A stretch of DNA of 64,000 bases, taken from Klebsiella spallanzanii. GTDB lineage: Bacteria > Pseudomonadota > Gammaproteobacteria > Enterobacterales > Enterobacteriaceae. Shown here piece after piece: positions 1 through 9,007 of this stretch (positions are counted from its first letter, which is position 1; each line of letters opens with the position of its first letter). The notes below the pieces were generated by a model that was given only the letters and a program-made list of their open reading frames with translations, searched no databases and had not been told where the DNA came from. The translations under genes were made by a program, and so were the position numbers. The DNA lies in NCBI RefSeq assembly GCF_902158555.1, contig NZ_CABGGS010000008.1, forward strand, positions 1-64,000, read 5' to 3'.

Positions 1-1325
1 CGGGCGTATTCGACAAACATCAGGAAGGTGGAGGTGTACGGCAGGAAACCGCCGTGCAGCGCAATACCGTTAGCGATAGCGGTCATACCGAATTCACGCA
101 CGCCGTAATGGATGTAGTTACCGGCAGTGTCTTCGTTGATGGCTTTAGAACCGGACCAGATGGTCAGGTTTGACGGTGCCAGGTCAGCGGAGCCGCCGAG
201 GAATTCAGGCAGCAGCGGACCGAAGGCTTCGATCGCATTCTGCGACGCTTTACGGCTGGCGATTTTCGCCGGATTCGCCTGCAGCTTAACGATGAACTCA
301 TTCGCTTTCGCATCGAAGTCAGACGGCATATCGCCTTTCATACGACGGGTGAATTCTGCCGCTTCCTGCGGGAAGGCCTTCGCGTAGGCGGCGAATTTCT
401 CGTTCCACGCGGACTCTTTTGCCTGACCGGCTTCTTTGGCATCCCACTGCGCATAGATGTCGGACGGGATTTCGAATGCCGGATGTTTCCAGCCGAGCGC
501 TTCGCGGGTCAGCGCGATCTCTGCGTCGCCCAGCGGCGCGCCGTGGGAGTCGTGGGTACCGGCTTTGTTCGGCGAACCGAAACCAATGATGGTTTTACAC
601 ATCAGCAGGGACGGTTTGTCAGTGACTGCACGCGCTTCTTCCACCGCGCGTTTAATCGAGTCAGCATCGTGACCGTCCACGCCGAGCACCACGTGCCAGC
701 CGTAGGCTTCGAAGCGTTTTGCCGTGTCGTCGGTGAACCAGCCTTCAACATGACCGTCGATGGAGATGCCGTTGTCGTCATAGAACGCCACCAGTTTGCC
801 AAGCTTCAGGGTACCGGCCAGAGAACATACCTCGTGAGAGATACCTTCCATCATGCAGCCATCGCCCATAAACGCGTAAGTGAAGTGGTCAACAATGTCG
901 TGGCCCGGACGGTTGAACTGCGCCGCCAGGGTTTTCTCCGCAATCGCCATCCCCACCGCATTGGCAATACCCTGACCCAGCGGACCGGTCGTGGTTTCAA
1001 CACCCGGTGTATAGCCCACTTCCGGGTGGCCCGGCGTTTTGGAATGCAGCTGACGGAAGTTCTTCAGCTCTTCAATCGGCAGATCATAACCTGTGAGGTG
1101 CAGCAGGCTGTAAATCAGCATCGAGCCGTGACCGTTGGAGAGAATAAAGCGGTCGCGGTCAGCCCAGGACGGGTTCTGCGGGTTATGGTTCAGGAAGTCC
1201 CGCCACAGGACTTCGGCAATATCCGCCATCCCCATCGGCGCGCCGGGGTGGCCGGAGTTGGCCTTCTGTACTGCGTCCATTGAGAGTGCGCGTATTGCAT
1301 TGGCAAGATCTTTACGTGTCGTCAT
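1..1325 (-). CDS. tkt: Transketolase (3' end outside window)
   Basis: Thiamine-diphosphate enzyme that moves two-carbon ketol units between pentose, tetrose, hexose and heptose phosphates in the cytoplasm (non-oxidative pentose phosphate pathway). The minus-strand reading begins [19 protein letters not shown] and is open for about 441 codons to the window edge, so roughly the last third of a usual 660-residue protein is missing. The ThDP motif GDGCMMEG...YDDN and the conserved [12 protein letters not shown] and [10 protein letters not shown] segments are visible. The ATG overlaps the transaldolase stop as TAATG, which implies translational coupling. Its GC content and codon use are far more backbone-like than those of the two genes upstream. 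It is probably an extra copy in the style of E. coli talA-tktB; whether it is the only transketolase gene in the genome cannot be told here. Confidence 0.95.
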   Translation of the reverse strand, partial: MTTRKDLANAIRALSMDAVQKANSGHPGAPMGMADIAEVLWRDFLNHNPQNPSWADRDRFILSNGHGSMLIYSLLHLTGYDLPIEELKNFRQLHSKTPGHPEVGYTPGVETTTGPLGQGIANAVGMAIAEKTLAAQFNRPGHDIVDHFTYAFMGDGCMMEGISHEVCSLAGTLKLGKLVAFYDDNGISIDGHVEGWFTDDTAKRFEAYGWHVVLGVDGHDADSIKRAVEEARAVTDKPSLLMCKTIIGFGSPNKAGTHDSHGAPLGDAEIALTREALGWKHPAFEIPSDIYAQWDAKEAGQAKESAWNEKFAAYAKAFPQEAAEFTRRMKGDMPSDFDAKANEFIVKLQANPAKIASRKASQNAIEAFGPLLPEFLGGSADLAPSNLTIWSGSKAINEDTAGNYIHYGVREFGMTAIANGIALHGGFLPYTSTFLMFVEYA

Positions 1326-2284
1326 TATGCTTTCTCTAAATGAAGTGTAATCATGGCTTCCAGTTTGCGCTGGTCCTCTGCGAATAACCGGATCCCCTCT
1401 GCAAGCTTCTCTACAGCCATTGGATCTTCATTAAATTGCCAACGGAAATCCGCCTCAGTAATGGATGAAGGTCTGGCATGAGTTTGGCCGGGTACATGTA
1501 AATGCTTAACAATGCTGTAGTGACCTTTATCAAGCGTTTGAAGCAATTGCGGAGAAACCGTAAGTTTGTCGCAACCCGCCAGGGCCAGCACCTGCTCTAC
1601 TTTGCGGAAGCTTGCTCCCATGACCACGGTTGAGTAACCGTGCTGTTTAAAGTAGTTATAAATAGCGCGAACAGATTTAACACCTTCATCCTGTTCAGGA
1701 TCGTACTCGCTGACCGGGTTTACTTTCTGGTACCAGTCATAAATGCGACCGACAAATGGCGAAATCAAAAAAACGTTTGCTTCTGCGCATGCTCTGGCCT
1801 GGGCGAAAGCGAAAATAAGCGTCAGGTTACAGTTGATACCTTCTTTTTCGAGTATTTCAGCCGCCCTAATCCCTTCCCACGTGGCGGCGATTTTAATAAG
1901 TACGCGTGATTTATCGATGCCTTGTAATTGATAAAGTTCAATAATACGTTTTGCTCGTTCGATGCAGGCATTAGTATTAAACGAAAGACGGACATCTATT
2001 TCCGTTGAGATATGCCCAGGTATATGTTTAAGGATTTCACAACCGATATTAACAGCCAGCTTTTCACAGGCAATAATGACCTGCGATTGTTGGCTATTAG
2101 TTTTTTCTTTGGCGAACTGAACTGCATTATTAATTAGTGGCTCATATTCTGGAATGGCTGCGGCCTTGAGAATAAGAGAAGGGTTAGTCGTAGCGTCTTC
2201 AGGATGTAATTGTACAATCGAGGACAGATCACCACTGTCAACCACAATGCTGGTGAGTTCTTTCAAGGTGTCAAGTGCCGACAT
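1325..2284 (-). CDS. tal: Transaldolase
   Basis: Transfers the dihydroxyacetone unit from sedoheptulose 7-phosphate to glyceraldehyde 3-phosphate through a Schiff base. The protein is 319 residues, the usual TalA/TalB length (about 316-317). Visible are the N-terminal [19 protein letters not shown], the [11 protein letters not shown] segment, the Schiff-base lysine in [12 protein letters not shown] near residue 135, and [12 protein letters not shown]. The ATG at 2284 has a GGAG 7-8 bases upstream; a longer reading from 2335 would lack this site. It lies between the epimerase gene (72-base gap) and tkt (1-base overlap). The gene is clearly AT-richer than tkt and its sequence is diverged from the E. 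coli enzymes as I recall them, which fits acquisition from elsewhere. Family assignment is firm; physiological role is inferred. Confidence 0.94.
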   Translation of the reverse strand: MSALDTLKELTSIVVDSGDLSSIVQLHPEDATTNPSLILKAAAIPEYEPLINNAVQFAKEKTNSQQSQVIIACEKLAVNIGCEILKHIPGHISTEIDVRLSFNTNACIERAKRIIELYQLQGIDKSRVLIKIAATWEGIRAAEILEKEGINCNLTLIFAFAQARACAEANVFLISPFVGRIYDWYQKVNPVSEYDPEQDEGVKSVRAIYNYFKQHGYSTVVMGASFRKVEQVLALAGCDKLTVSPQLLQTLDKGHYSIVKHLHVPGQTHARPSSITEADFRWQFNEDPMAVEKLAEGIRLFAEDQRKLEAMITLHLEKA

Positions 2285-2356
2285 GTTAACTCCAGGCTTT
2301 AAACATATGCTGCATTTCACAACAAAATGCAGCAAACTTAAGACATTAATAAAATG

Positions 2357-3037
2357 TTATGCAGCTACGGTTTCGCGATGGAAAATATCGATCATCTTAT
2401 CCCATGCCCGACTAACATCAGCGTCTAAAGAAAATAGTCCAGAAGTTCCAACGATATATACATCCACACCCGACGAGGCAATCTGCCCATACGTTTTTTC
2501 ATTACATGAGCCATCAATCTCTGTCAGATAATGATAGCCATTATTTTGGCGCATATTGATGAGTTTTTTAATTTTGTCCAGTGACTCAGGAATAAACTTC
2601 TGACCAGCATAACCAGGATCAACCGACATTACGGTAACTTTATCAAGTAAGTGTGCGTATTCTACAATACTTTCCGCTGGGGTTGCAGGGTTAAGAACAA
2701 CACCGCATTTTTTACCCGCATCCTTAATCTGATTAAGAAGTCGGAAAATTTTATTATTTGCAGTTTCCGGGTGAAAGCTAATAATATCAGCCCCAGCATC
2801 AAGACACATTGGGATGATGTCTTCTGGATGGTTAACCATCAGATGGACATCAATAGGTACAGATGTGATTTTTTTCAGATTCTCAATGAAAAATGGAGAG
2901 AGTGTGATATTACGAACGTAGTTCCCATCCATAATATCGACATGATAAAAATCCGCTTTATCATTCATTGCCGTAATTTGTTCTTTAAACAAAGTCAAAT
3001 CCATACACATTAATGATGGTGAAAATTTAGCACCCAC
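2357..3037 (-). CDS. D-allulose-6-phosphate 3-epimerase-like protein
   Basis: TIM-barrel epimerase of the ribulose-phosphate 3-epimerase family, 226 residues. Visible are the N-terminal FSPSLMCMDL, the metal/catalytic segments HVDIMDG, DVHLMV and SVDPGYAGQKF, and the C-terminal EIDGSCN and VGTSGLF phosphate-binding stretch. SLMCMDL, HPET and DGSCN resemble AlsE (allulose 6-phosphate to fructose 6-phosphate) more than housekeeping Rpe. The start is GTG at 3037 with GGAGG about 8 bases upstream. It heads the epimerase-transaldolase-transketolase operon, which would channel an incoming ketose phosphate into central metabolism. The sugar is not determined. Ribulose-phosphate 3-epimerase activity is the main alternative. 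Confidence 0.85.
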   Translation of the reverse strand: MGAKFSPSLMCMDLTLFKEQITAMNDKADFYHVDIMDGNYVRNITLSPFFIENLKKITSVPIDVHLMVNHPEDIIPMCLDAGADIISFHPETANNKIFRLLNQIKDAGKKCGVVLNPATPAESIVEYAHLLDKVTVMSVDPGYAGQKFIPESLDKIKKLINMRQNNGYHYLTEIDGSCNEKTYGQIASSGVDVYIVGTSGLFSLDADVSRAWDKMIDIFHRETVAA

Positions 3038-3407
3038 AAGCCACCTCCGATATATTAGTTTAAAGAGTTAGTGAAAAATTGTGGTGATATTACTAATAAT
3101 AACCCCCACGATTCCGACGTTAGCATTAGCAAACGTAGCAAGCCCTGGCCCTATGTCGCCCATCATCCTGAAATTTCTTTTATTTTATTTCTGTCCAGCA
3201 AGTTGCTGAACACTAAAGTGTTTGTGGAATAGACATTAAGATGTCTCAGTAAGATTTCTTGCACTAAGAAGAATATCTGCCAGTTCGTTTTCCACAGATA
3301 GTATGACCAACCCCTGCTCCAACTATTGCCACTCACGATCATTATTTTTTCATTCTTTGATCGGACATATAGCATAGCTAAGCCTGGGGCCAATATATAA
3401 CATTGAC

Positions 3408-3564
3408 CTATTTTTCACGGCTTTTTAAAATAGCCTCTATGTAATTTTCAATAATCTGTTCATGTGCCAACAAGGGTTCTACTGAAAGCCGAATTGTATT
3501 TACCACAGTTATCAATCGAGCCAATAACTTTTATTTTATCGAATGCTAACCAGCTGCTAATCAT
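3408..3564 (-). pseudogene. Relic of a small or truncated leading gene
   Basis: Reading leftward, GGGGGAAG stands just before an ATG at 3564 and opens MISSWLAFDKIKVIGSIDNC..., which stops after 34 codons. A shift into the next frame around 3500 gives a coherent 30-residue tail ending LLAHEQIIENYIEAILKSREK with TAG at 3408-3410. This looks like the beginning and end of a coding region joined by deletion or frameshift. The family is not recognised. It lies between the LacI-type operators and the epimerase gene, where the first gene of the operon would be expected. It could also be chance. Confidence 0.3.
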
Positions 3565-3580
3565 ACTTCTTCCCCCGGAC

Positions 3581-3609
3581 CTCATATATAGCAGACTATA
3601 AACAGTCAA
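3581..3609 (-). promoter_or_regulatory. Candidate promoter for the epimerase-tal-tkt operon
   Basis: Read leftward, TTGACT (3609-3604) and TATGAG (3586-3581) are separated by 17 bases, a reasonable sigma-70 pair. It lies downstream of a CRP-like site and two LacI-type palindromes, so the geometry suits a sugar-inducible operon. The leader to the epimerase GTG would be about 540 bases and spans the relic reading frame. Prediction from sequence only. Confidence 0.35.
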
Positions 3610-3621
3610 ATAAAATACAAC

Positions 3622-3637
3622 TGTGATCGACCTCTCA
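3622..3637. promoter_or_regulatory. CRP-like site
   Basis: TGTGATCGACCTCTCA matches the TGTGA-N6-TCACA pattern except one base in the second half. It lies next to two LacI-type operators in front of the sugar-phosphate operon. Confidence 0.3.
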
Positions 3638-3639
3638 GA

Positions 3640-3651
3640 GTTAGCGCTAAC
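3640..3651. promoter_or_regulatory. LacI/GalR-type operator, copy 1
   Basis: GTTAGCGCTAAC is a perfect 12-bp palindrome with the central CG typical of LacI/GalR-family operators. A second copy lies 34 bp away centre to centre. The cognate regulator is not in this window. Confidence 0.5.
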
Positions 3652-3673
3652 ACGAAAAAATGTTAAAAATAGA

Positions 3674-3685
3674 GTTACCGCTAAC
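3674..3685. promoter_or_regulatory. LacI/GalR-type operator, copy 2
   Basis: GTTACCGCTAAC differs from copy 1 by one base (G to C at position 5) and has the same length and centre. A weaker relative, GTTAGCATTAGC, lies at 3119-3130, nearer the epimerase gene. Confidence 0.45.
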
Positions 3686-3961
3686 AAAAATCATCGTGTG
3701 CTCACATCTGCGCTGGGTTTTGCAGCATATCGTAGACACTACAATGCTATTTGTTTGTTTTTAAAACAATTATGCGGTTTCATATAGGCTTCAGACTTAG
3801 ACGGTAGCTCGAAAGAAAACATCCAATGGGAACATTGGTTTGCCCTGTTCAGGTAGAATCTAACGATAGTTTATACGTTTATACCGGGCAGGCGTTATTT
3901 GGCCTGACCCCCATTACTCCGATAAATGCAATACTGTCTCCGAGTCTACTTCTTCCCAAAT

Positions 3962-3996
3962 CCCCGGAGGCGATGCTACGCATCTGTCCGGGCTAC
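3962..3996 (+). repeat. REP-type palindrome upstream of fdhF
   Basis: CCCCGGAGGCGATGCTACGCATCTGTCCGGGCTAC-type unit, an imperfect palindrome. The same unit (GGAGGCGGTGCTTCGCACC...CCGGGCTAC) follows fdhF at about 6357-6390, so the gene is bracketed by related REP units. The stretch from 3700 to 3960 holds no gene that I can support. Confidence 0.6.
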
Positions 3997-4048
3997 CCCG
4001 ACACGCCCGGCAGCGTTTGTCACATCCCTCCGCTTCGACACGTCAAAA

Positions 4049-4073
4049 CTGACGATAGCCTGTTTTTCGTCAG
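4049..4073. promoter_or_regulatory. Candidate activator (FhlA) site of fdhF
   Basis: CTGACGA and TCGTCAG form a perfect 7-bp inverted repeat with an 11-base spacer, centred about 90 bases before the expected start of transcription. In E. coli, FhlA binds an upstream activating sequence at a similar distance from the fdhF sigma-54 promoter. Assignment to FhlA is by position only. Confidence 0.4.
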
Positions 4074-4125
4074 CATTTCGCCCAAAAAAACAACGTATCA
4101 TCAGTCGATACCCACAATGAAAACA

Positions 4126-4141
4126 TGGCATAGAAGATGCA
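4126..4141 (+). promoter_or_regulatory. Sigma-54 promoter of fdhF
   Basis: TGGCATAGAAGATGCA has the invariant GG (-24) and GC (-12) separated by exactly 10 bases, the RpoN promoter spacing. It lies 54 bases before the fdhF ATG, as expected for a formate-hydrogenlyase gene. Confidence 0.85.
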
Positions 4142-4194
4142 TATTGATGGCGCGATAGCGCGTATGCGCCAATTGATTAACTGGAGCAAGACCG

Positions 4195-6342
4195 ATGAAA
4201 AAAGTCGTCACGGTTTGCCCGTATTGCGCATCAGGTTGCAAAATCAACCTGGTGGTCGATAACGGCAAAATCGTCCGGGCTGAGGCGGCACAGGGGAAAA
4301 CCAACCAGGGAACCCTGTGTCTGAAAGGCTATTATGGCTGGGATTTTATTAACGATACCCAGATCCTCACCCCGCGCCTGAAAACCCCCATGATCCGTCG
4401 CCAGCGCGGCGGCAAGCTGGAATCCGTCTCCTGGGATGAGGCGCTCGATTACGTCGCCACCCGTCTCAGCGCCATTAAAGAGAAGTATGGCCCGGACGCG
4501 ATTCAGACTACCGGTTCGTCCCGCGGGACGGGTAATGAAACTAACTATGTGATGCAAAAATTCGCGCGCGCCGTTATTGGTACCAATAACGTTGACTGCT
4601 GCGCTCGCGTCTGACACGGCCCTTCGGTTGCAGGTCTGCACCAATCGGTCGGTAACGGCGCTATGAGTAATGCCATCACTGAGATCGACAATACCGATCT
4701 CGTATTTATCTTCGGGTACAACCCGGCAGATTCACACCCTATTGTGGCGAATCACGTGATTAACGCCAAACGCAATGGGGCGAAAATTATTGTCTGCGAT
4801 CCGCGTAAAATCGAAACCGCGCGCATTGCCGATATGCACATTGCGTTGAAAAACGGCTCGAACATCGCGCTGCTCAACGCTATTGGGCACGTCATTATCG
4901 AAGAGGATCTCTACGATAAATCCTTCGTCGCCAGCCGTTCTGAAGGCTTCGAGGAGTATCGCAAAATCGTCGAAGGCTATACGCCAGAGTCGGTGGAAGA
5001 GATTACCGGCGTCAGCGCTCAGGAGATTCGGGCCTGTGCCCGCATGTACGCCAGCGCGAAATCTGCCGCCATTCTGTGGGGCATGGGCGTGACCCAGTTC
5101 TATCAGGGCGTGGAGACCGTGCGTTCGCTGACCAGCCTGGCGATTCTGACCGGCAACCTCGGCAAGCCGAGCGTTGGTGTCAACCCGGTGCGCGGTCAGA
5201 ACAACGTTCAGGGCGCCTGCGATATGGGTGCGCTACCGGATACCTATCCGGGCTATCAATACGTTAAGTTCCCGGAAAACCGCGAGAAGTTCGCCAAAGC
5301 CTGGGGCGTGGACAGCCTGCCGGAACACACCGGTTATCGCATCAGCGAGCTGCCGCATCGCGCAGACCACGGCGAAGTGCGGGCGGCGTACATCATGGGG
5401 GAAGACCCGCTCCAGACCGACGCCGAGCTGTCCGCCGTGCGTAAAGCGTTTGAACAGCTGGAGCTGGTTATCGTCCAGGACATTTTCATGACCAAAACCG
5501 CCGCAGCGGCCGATGTCATTCTGCCGTCCACCTCGTGGGGTGAGCACGAAGGCGTCTATACCGCAGCGGACCGCGGCTTCCAGCGCTTCTTTAAAGCGGT
5601 AGAGCCGAAGTGGGACCTGAAAACCGACTGGCAGATCATCAGCGAAATCGCCACCCGAATGGGTTACAAGATGCACTACAACAACACCCAGGAGATCTGG
5701 GACGAGTTGCGTCATCTGTGCCCGGATTTCTACGGCGCCACCTACGAGAAAATGGGCGAGCTGGGTTATATCATGTGGCCATGTCGCGATGAGTCTGATG
5801 CCGACCAGGGAACCTCTTATCTGTTTAAAGAGAAGTTCGATACCCCGAACGGTCTGGCGCAGTTCTTCACCTGCGACTGGGTCGCGCCGATTGACAAGCT
5901 CACCGATGAGTATCCGATGGTGCTATCGACGGTGCGTGAAGTCGGCCACTACTCGTGCCGCTCGATGACCGGTAACTGCGCGGCGCTAGCGGCACTGGCG
6001 GATGAACCAGGCTATGCGCAAATCAATACCGCCGACGCCGAGCGTCTGGGCATTGAGGATGAAGCGCTGGTGTGGGTTAACTCGCGTAAAGGCCGCATCA
6101 TCACCCGCGCGCAGGTTAGCGATCGCCCGAACAAAGGGGCGGTCTATATGACCTACCAGTGGTGGATTGGCGCCTGTAACGAGCTGGTGACCGAGAACCT
6201 GAGTCCGATAACCAAAACGCCGGAGTATAAATACTGCGCCGTCAACATTGAGCGGATTAGCGACCAGCGTGCCGCCGAGCAGTACGTGATTGACGAGTAC
6301 AACAAGCTGAAATCCCGCCTGCGCGAAAGCGCAATGGGTTAA
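4195..6342 (+). CDS. fdhF: Formate dehydrogenase H, selenoprotein
   Basis: Oxidises formate to CO2 in the formate-hydrogenlyase complex using molybdopterin guanine dinucleotide, one 4Fe-4S cluster and selenocysteine. The reading is open for 139 codons, meets TGA at 4612-4614, and continues in the same frame to TAA at 6340-6342. Read as Sec140 this gives 715 residues, the length of E. coli FdhF. The N-terminal CPYCASGC plus a later Cys in GTLCLKG form the Fe-S ligands, and VUHGPS follows at Sec140. Molybdopterin segments include GYNPADSHP, GQNNVQGACDMG and GHYSCRSMTGNC. A sigma-54 promoter lies upstream and no other gene follows in the operon. The TGA is not a mutation, because the SECIS hairpin sits directly behind it. 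Confidence 0.97.
4612..4651 (+). promoter_or_regulatory. UGA selenocysteine codon and SECIS hairpin
   Basis: Directly after TGA (4612-4614) the mRNA can form the bacterial SECIS. The apical stem is GGUUGC (4626-4631) against GCACC (4638-4642) with one bulged U, closing the loop AGGUCU (4632-4637). The loop and bulge match the E. coli fdhF element bound by SelB. The hairpin is inside the coding sequence and also encodes GLHQSV. Confidence 0.93.
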
Positions 6343-6346
6343 TCAA

Positions 6347-6452
6347 GCCGCCTCCCCGGAGGCGGTGCTTCGCACCTGTCCGGGCTACCGGACGGCAAAC
6401 GGCTGGAAATTTGTAACCCGGGCAAGGCGCGTTAGCGCCGCCCCCGGGAAAC
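6347..6452. repeat. REP pair (BIME) after fdhF
   Basis: Two REP-type palindromes in opposite orientation. The first, 6347-6390, is GCCGCCTCCCCGGAGGCGG followed by ...GTCCGGGCTAC. The second, 6414-6451, begins GTAACCCGGGCAAGGCGCG and ends GCCCCCGGG. Such pairs lie at 3' ends of transcripts; this one separates fdhF from yjcO and may protect or terminate the fdhF mRNA. Confidence 0.65.
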
Positions 6453-6564
6453 AGACGGCACGATTGTTCGGGCAAAGCATGAGTATTCCCCACAAGTTCC
6501 CGTCGTTTTCTTCTTCTTCGCCTCCCTTTATACTGCGCACTATGTCCTCTACCGATAATAAAAA

Positions 6565-7248
6565 ATGAAATACCTCTATTTACTGCTGGTGATAGCAAGC
6601 GTCGCCGCAGGCGCCATGGAACCAGGCAGCCAGTACAAACAGCAGGCCGAAGCGGGCGACCCGCGCGCGCAATATTACCTTGCTGATACTTACGTTAGCT
6701 TCGGTGATTTTCCGCAGGCCGAGTACTGGGCGCAAAAAGCCGCAAACAATGGCGACGGCGACGCGCTGGCGCTGCTCGCTCAGCTCAAAATTCGCAATCC
6801 GCAGCAGGCCGACTACCACCAGGCCAAAGCGCTGGCGGAAAAATCCGTGCAGACTGGCAGCAAGGCGGGAGAAATTGTTCTCGCCAGGGTGCTGGTAAAC
6901 CAGCAGGCCGGTACGCCGAACTATCCGCACGCCATCACCCTGTTACAGGATGCGGCCCAGGATCCAGAAAGCGACTCCGCCGTCGACGCCCAGATGCTGC
7001 TGGGGCTAATCTACGCCAGCGGCGTTCACTCACCGGAAGATGACGCGAAAGCGACACAGTATTTTAAAGAGAGCTCCGCCCTCTCCCGCACCGGCTATGC
7101 CGAATATTGGGCCGGAATGCTGTTCCAGCAGGGGGAAAAAGGCTTTATCGAACCGAACAAGCAGAAAGCGCTGCACTGGCTTAACGTCAGCTGTCAGGAA
7201 GGGTTTGATACCGGGTGCGAAGAGTTCGACAGGATAAGTAAAAGATAA
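6565..7248 (+). CDS. yjcO: Sel1-repeat protein YjcO
   Basis: The 227-residue protein begins MKYLYLLLVIASVAAGA, a likely signal peptide, so an exported location is probable. The rest is built from Sel1/TPR-like units: AEAGDPRAQYYLADTYVSFG, AQKAANNGDGDALALLAQL, then LLGLIYASGV and YAEYWAGMLFQQGEKG, each around 36 residues. Such repeats form alpha-solenoid scaffolds for protein contacts. E. coli yjcO has nearly the same length and the same place between fdhF and gltP. It has no known enzymatic role. It ends four bases before a terminator shared with the convergent gltP. Confidence 0.88.
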   Translation: MKYLYLLLVIASVAAGAMEPGSQYKQQAEAGDPRAQYYLADTYVSFGDFPQAEYWAQKAANNGDGDALALLAQLKIRNPQQADYHQAKALAEKSVQTGSKAGEIVLARVLVNQQAGTPNYPHAITLLQDAAQDPESDSAVDAQMLLGLIYASGVHSPEDDAKATQYFKESSALSRTGYAEYWAGMLFQQGEKGFIEPNKQKALHWLNVSCQEGFDTGCEEFDRISKR

Positions 7249-7251
7249 GAA

Positions 7252-7283
7252 AAAGCCCGATGCGATGCACCGGGCTTTGTTTT
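7252..7283. terminator. Bidirectional terminator yjcO/gltP
   Basis: AAAGCCCG (7252-7259) pairs with CGGGCTTT (7271-7278) and is followed by GTTTTTAT. On the other strand the A-rich left flank supplies the U-run. It sits between the convergent yjcO and gltP. Confidence 0.85.
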
Positions 7284-8596
7284 TATTGCGCCGTTTTATC
7301 AAATTTGCCCAGCACTTCACGCTCATACGCCAGCGCTTTTTTGCGGTCAAACTTGTGCTCCCACTTGGCGATAACCAGTACCGCCAGCGCGTTACCCACT
7401 ACGTTCAGCGCGGTACGCGCCATATCGAGGATACGGTCAACGCCAGCAATGAACGCCAGACCTTCCAGCGGAATCCCCACGCTGCCCAGCGTCGCCAGCA
7501 GCACCACGAAGGAGACGCCCGGTACGCCCGCAATCCCTTTCGACGTCACCATCAGCGTCAGCACGAGGGTAATTTCCTGCCAGATGGACAGATCAATACC
7601 GTACAGCTGGGCAATAAAGATGGCCGCGATACTCTGGTACAACGTTGAGCCATCGAGGTTAAACGAGTAGCCGGTCGGTACCACGAAGCTGGTGATCGCC
7701 GCCGGCGCGCCATAGGCTTCCATCTTCTCGATAATTCGCGGCAGCACGCTTTCAGAGCTGGCGGTGGAATACGCCAGAATCAGCTCATCTTTCAGAATGC
7801 GAATCAGGATCCAGATACTTAGCCCGCATACACGCGCCACGATACCCAATACTACCAACGCGAAGAACAGGATGGCGAAGTAAACCAGAATCACCAGCTT
7901 CGCCAGCGGCCACAACGAGGCAAAGCCGAAGGTCGCGACGGTCACCGAAATCAGGGCAAATACCCCGATCGGCGCATAGCGCATCACCATGTGCGTCACT
8001 TTGAACATGGTTTCAGAGATGGAGCGGAACACCGTGACCAGCGGTTCACGGTGGGTCGCAGGCAGCGAAGAGAGGCCCAGACCAAACAGCACCGAGAAGA
8101 AGATGATCGGCAGCATGTCGCCTTTCGCCATCGAAGCGACGATATTGGTCGGCACCAGCGAGAGGATCGTGCCCATCAGGCCATGCGCGTGGCTCTGCAC
8201 TTCTGCCGTGGTACTTTGATATTTTGAAATATCCACTGCCGCCAGCTGCGACATATCGATCCCGGTCCCAGGCTGGAAGACGTTAGCCAGGGTAATCCCC
8301 AGCACGATCGCCACCGTGGTGATCACTTCAAAATAGATGATGGTTTTTGCGCCGATACGGCCCAGTTGCTTCGCATCGCCCACGCCCGCAATACCGACTA
8401 CCAGGGTCGAAATCACAATCGGCACAACGATCATTTTAATCAGGTGGATAAAGATATCGCCGGCAGGCGTCAGCAGATTTGAGATTAACCAATCACGGCT
8501 TTCGGCGTGGTAATGCAGGTAACTGCCCAGAAGGATGCCCAGCACCAGGGCCAGCAAAATTTGCCAGGCCAGGCTGACTTTTGTTTTTTTCTTCAC
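7283..8596 (-). CDS. gltP: Proton/glutamate-aspartate symporter
   Basis: Inner-membrane symporter of the dicarboxylate/amino acid:cation (DAACS) family that takes up glutamate and aspartate with protons. Family signatures visible are the serine-rich STASSESVLPRI hairpin loop, the VVPTGYSFNLDGSTLYQ segment and MVTSKGIAGVPGVSFVVL, plus about eight membrane segments from FSLAWQ-like SLAWQILLALVLGILLGSY onward. I choose GTG at 8596, six bases after AGGAAG, which gives 437 residues, equal to E. coli GltP. A TTG at 8611 would add five residues but has no ribosome site. In E. coli the nrf genes lie between gltP and acs; here they are missing. Confidence 0.95.
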   Translation of the reverse strand: MKKKTKVSLAWQILLALVLGILLGSYLHYHAESRDWLISNLLTPAGDIFIHLIKMIVVPIVISTLVVGIAGVGDAKQLGRIGAKTIIYFEVITTVAIVLGITLANVFQPGTGIDMSQLAAVDISKYQSTTAEVQSHAHGLMGTILSLVPTNIVASMAKGDMLPIIFFSVLFGLGLSSLPATHREPLVTVFRSISETMFKVTHMVMRYAPIGVFALISVTVATFGFASLWPLAKLVILVYFAILFFALVVLGIVARVCGLSIWILIRILKDELILAYSTASSESVLPRIIEKMEAYGAPAAITSFVVPTGYSFNLDGSTLYQSIAAIFIAQLYGIDLSIWQEITLVLTLMVTSKGIAGVPGVSFVVLLATLGSVGIPLEGLAFIAGVDRILDMARTALNVVGNALAVLVIAKWEHKFDRKKALAYEREVLGKFDKTAQ

Positions 8597-9007
8597 TACA
8601 GACTTCCTCAATGAAAGGCACCATTCCAGAAGGTAATGACGCCCACTGAAAGGGGTATGAATTGTGTTGCGTTGCTTTATGGGGTTATTTAACGCGCAAT
8701 ATCAGTATCATTTGCACGGCATGCTGCGCAAGTCTTTAAGAACAGCGGTTTACTCTGCTTTTATGCATAAACTCGCTAATATCCCCAACTTACCTTGCAT
8801 AAGTATTTGTTATAAAAAATATTTAATATATTCAATTTCTATAAATACATATCGGAAATTATTTCACCTCAAAGTTTCATTTGATTGCTTTTCATTCAAT
8901 TTAATTATTGCGTGATCTGCCCCCCAAATAGCAAACAAAGCCGCCAAAGCCCCTACTCTTAACGTTTATTTGACATATATTTAACAACCTACAGGAGAAA
9001 AAAAGCC
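8597..9007. other. Intergenic region gltP/acs (divergent promoters)
   Basis: 411 bases of AT-rich DNA without a supported gene, between the divergent gltP and acs starts. It must hold both promoters. In E. coli acs is activated by CRP and modulated by Fis and IHF; I see no full TGTGA-N6-TCACA site here and do not assign positions. AGGAG lies 9 bases before the acs ATG. Confidence 0.5.

Noticed and set aside
483-1283. 266-codon open frame on the plus strand
   Set aside because: It is antisense to tkt, whose reading is unmistakable; the frame is a mirror of GC-rich codon use.
3163-3393. 76-codon minus-strand open frame upstream of the epimerase gene
   Set aside because: No ribosome site, no family resemblance and non-coding-like composition.
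3826-4158. 110-codon plus-strand open frame before fdhF
   Set aside because: It runs through a REP unit and the fdhF control region.
4612-4614. Nonsense mutation splitting fdhF into two genes
   Set aside because: The TGA is followed by a SECIS hairpin, the frame is unchanged and Sec140 is the known active-site residue.
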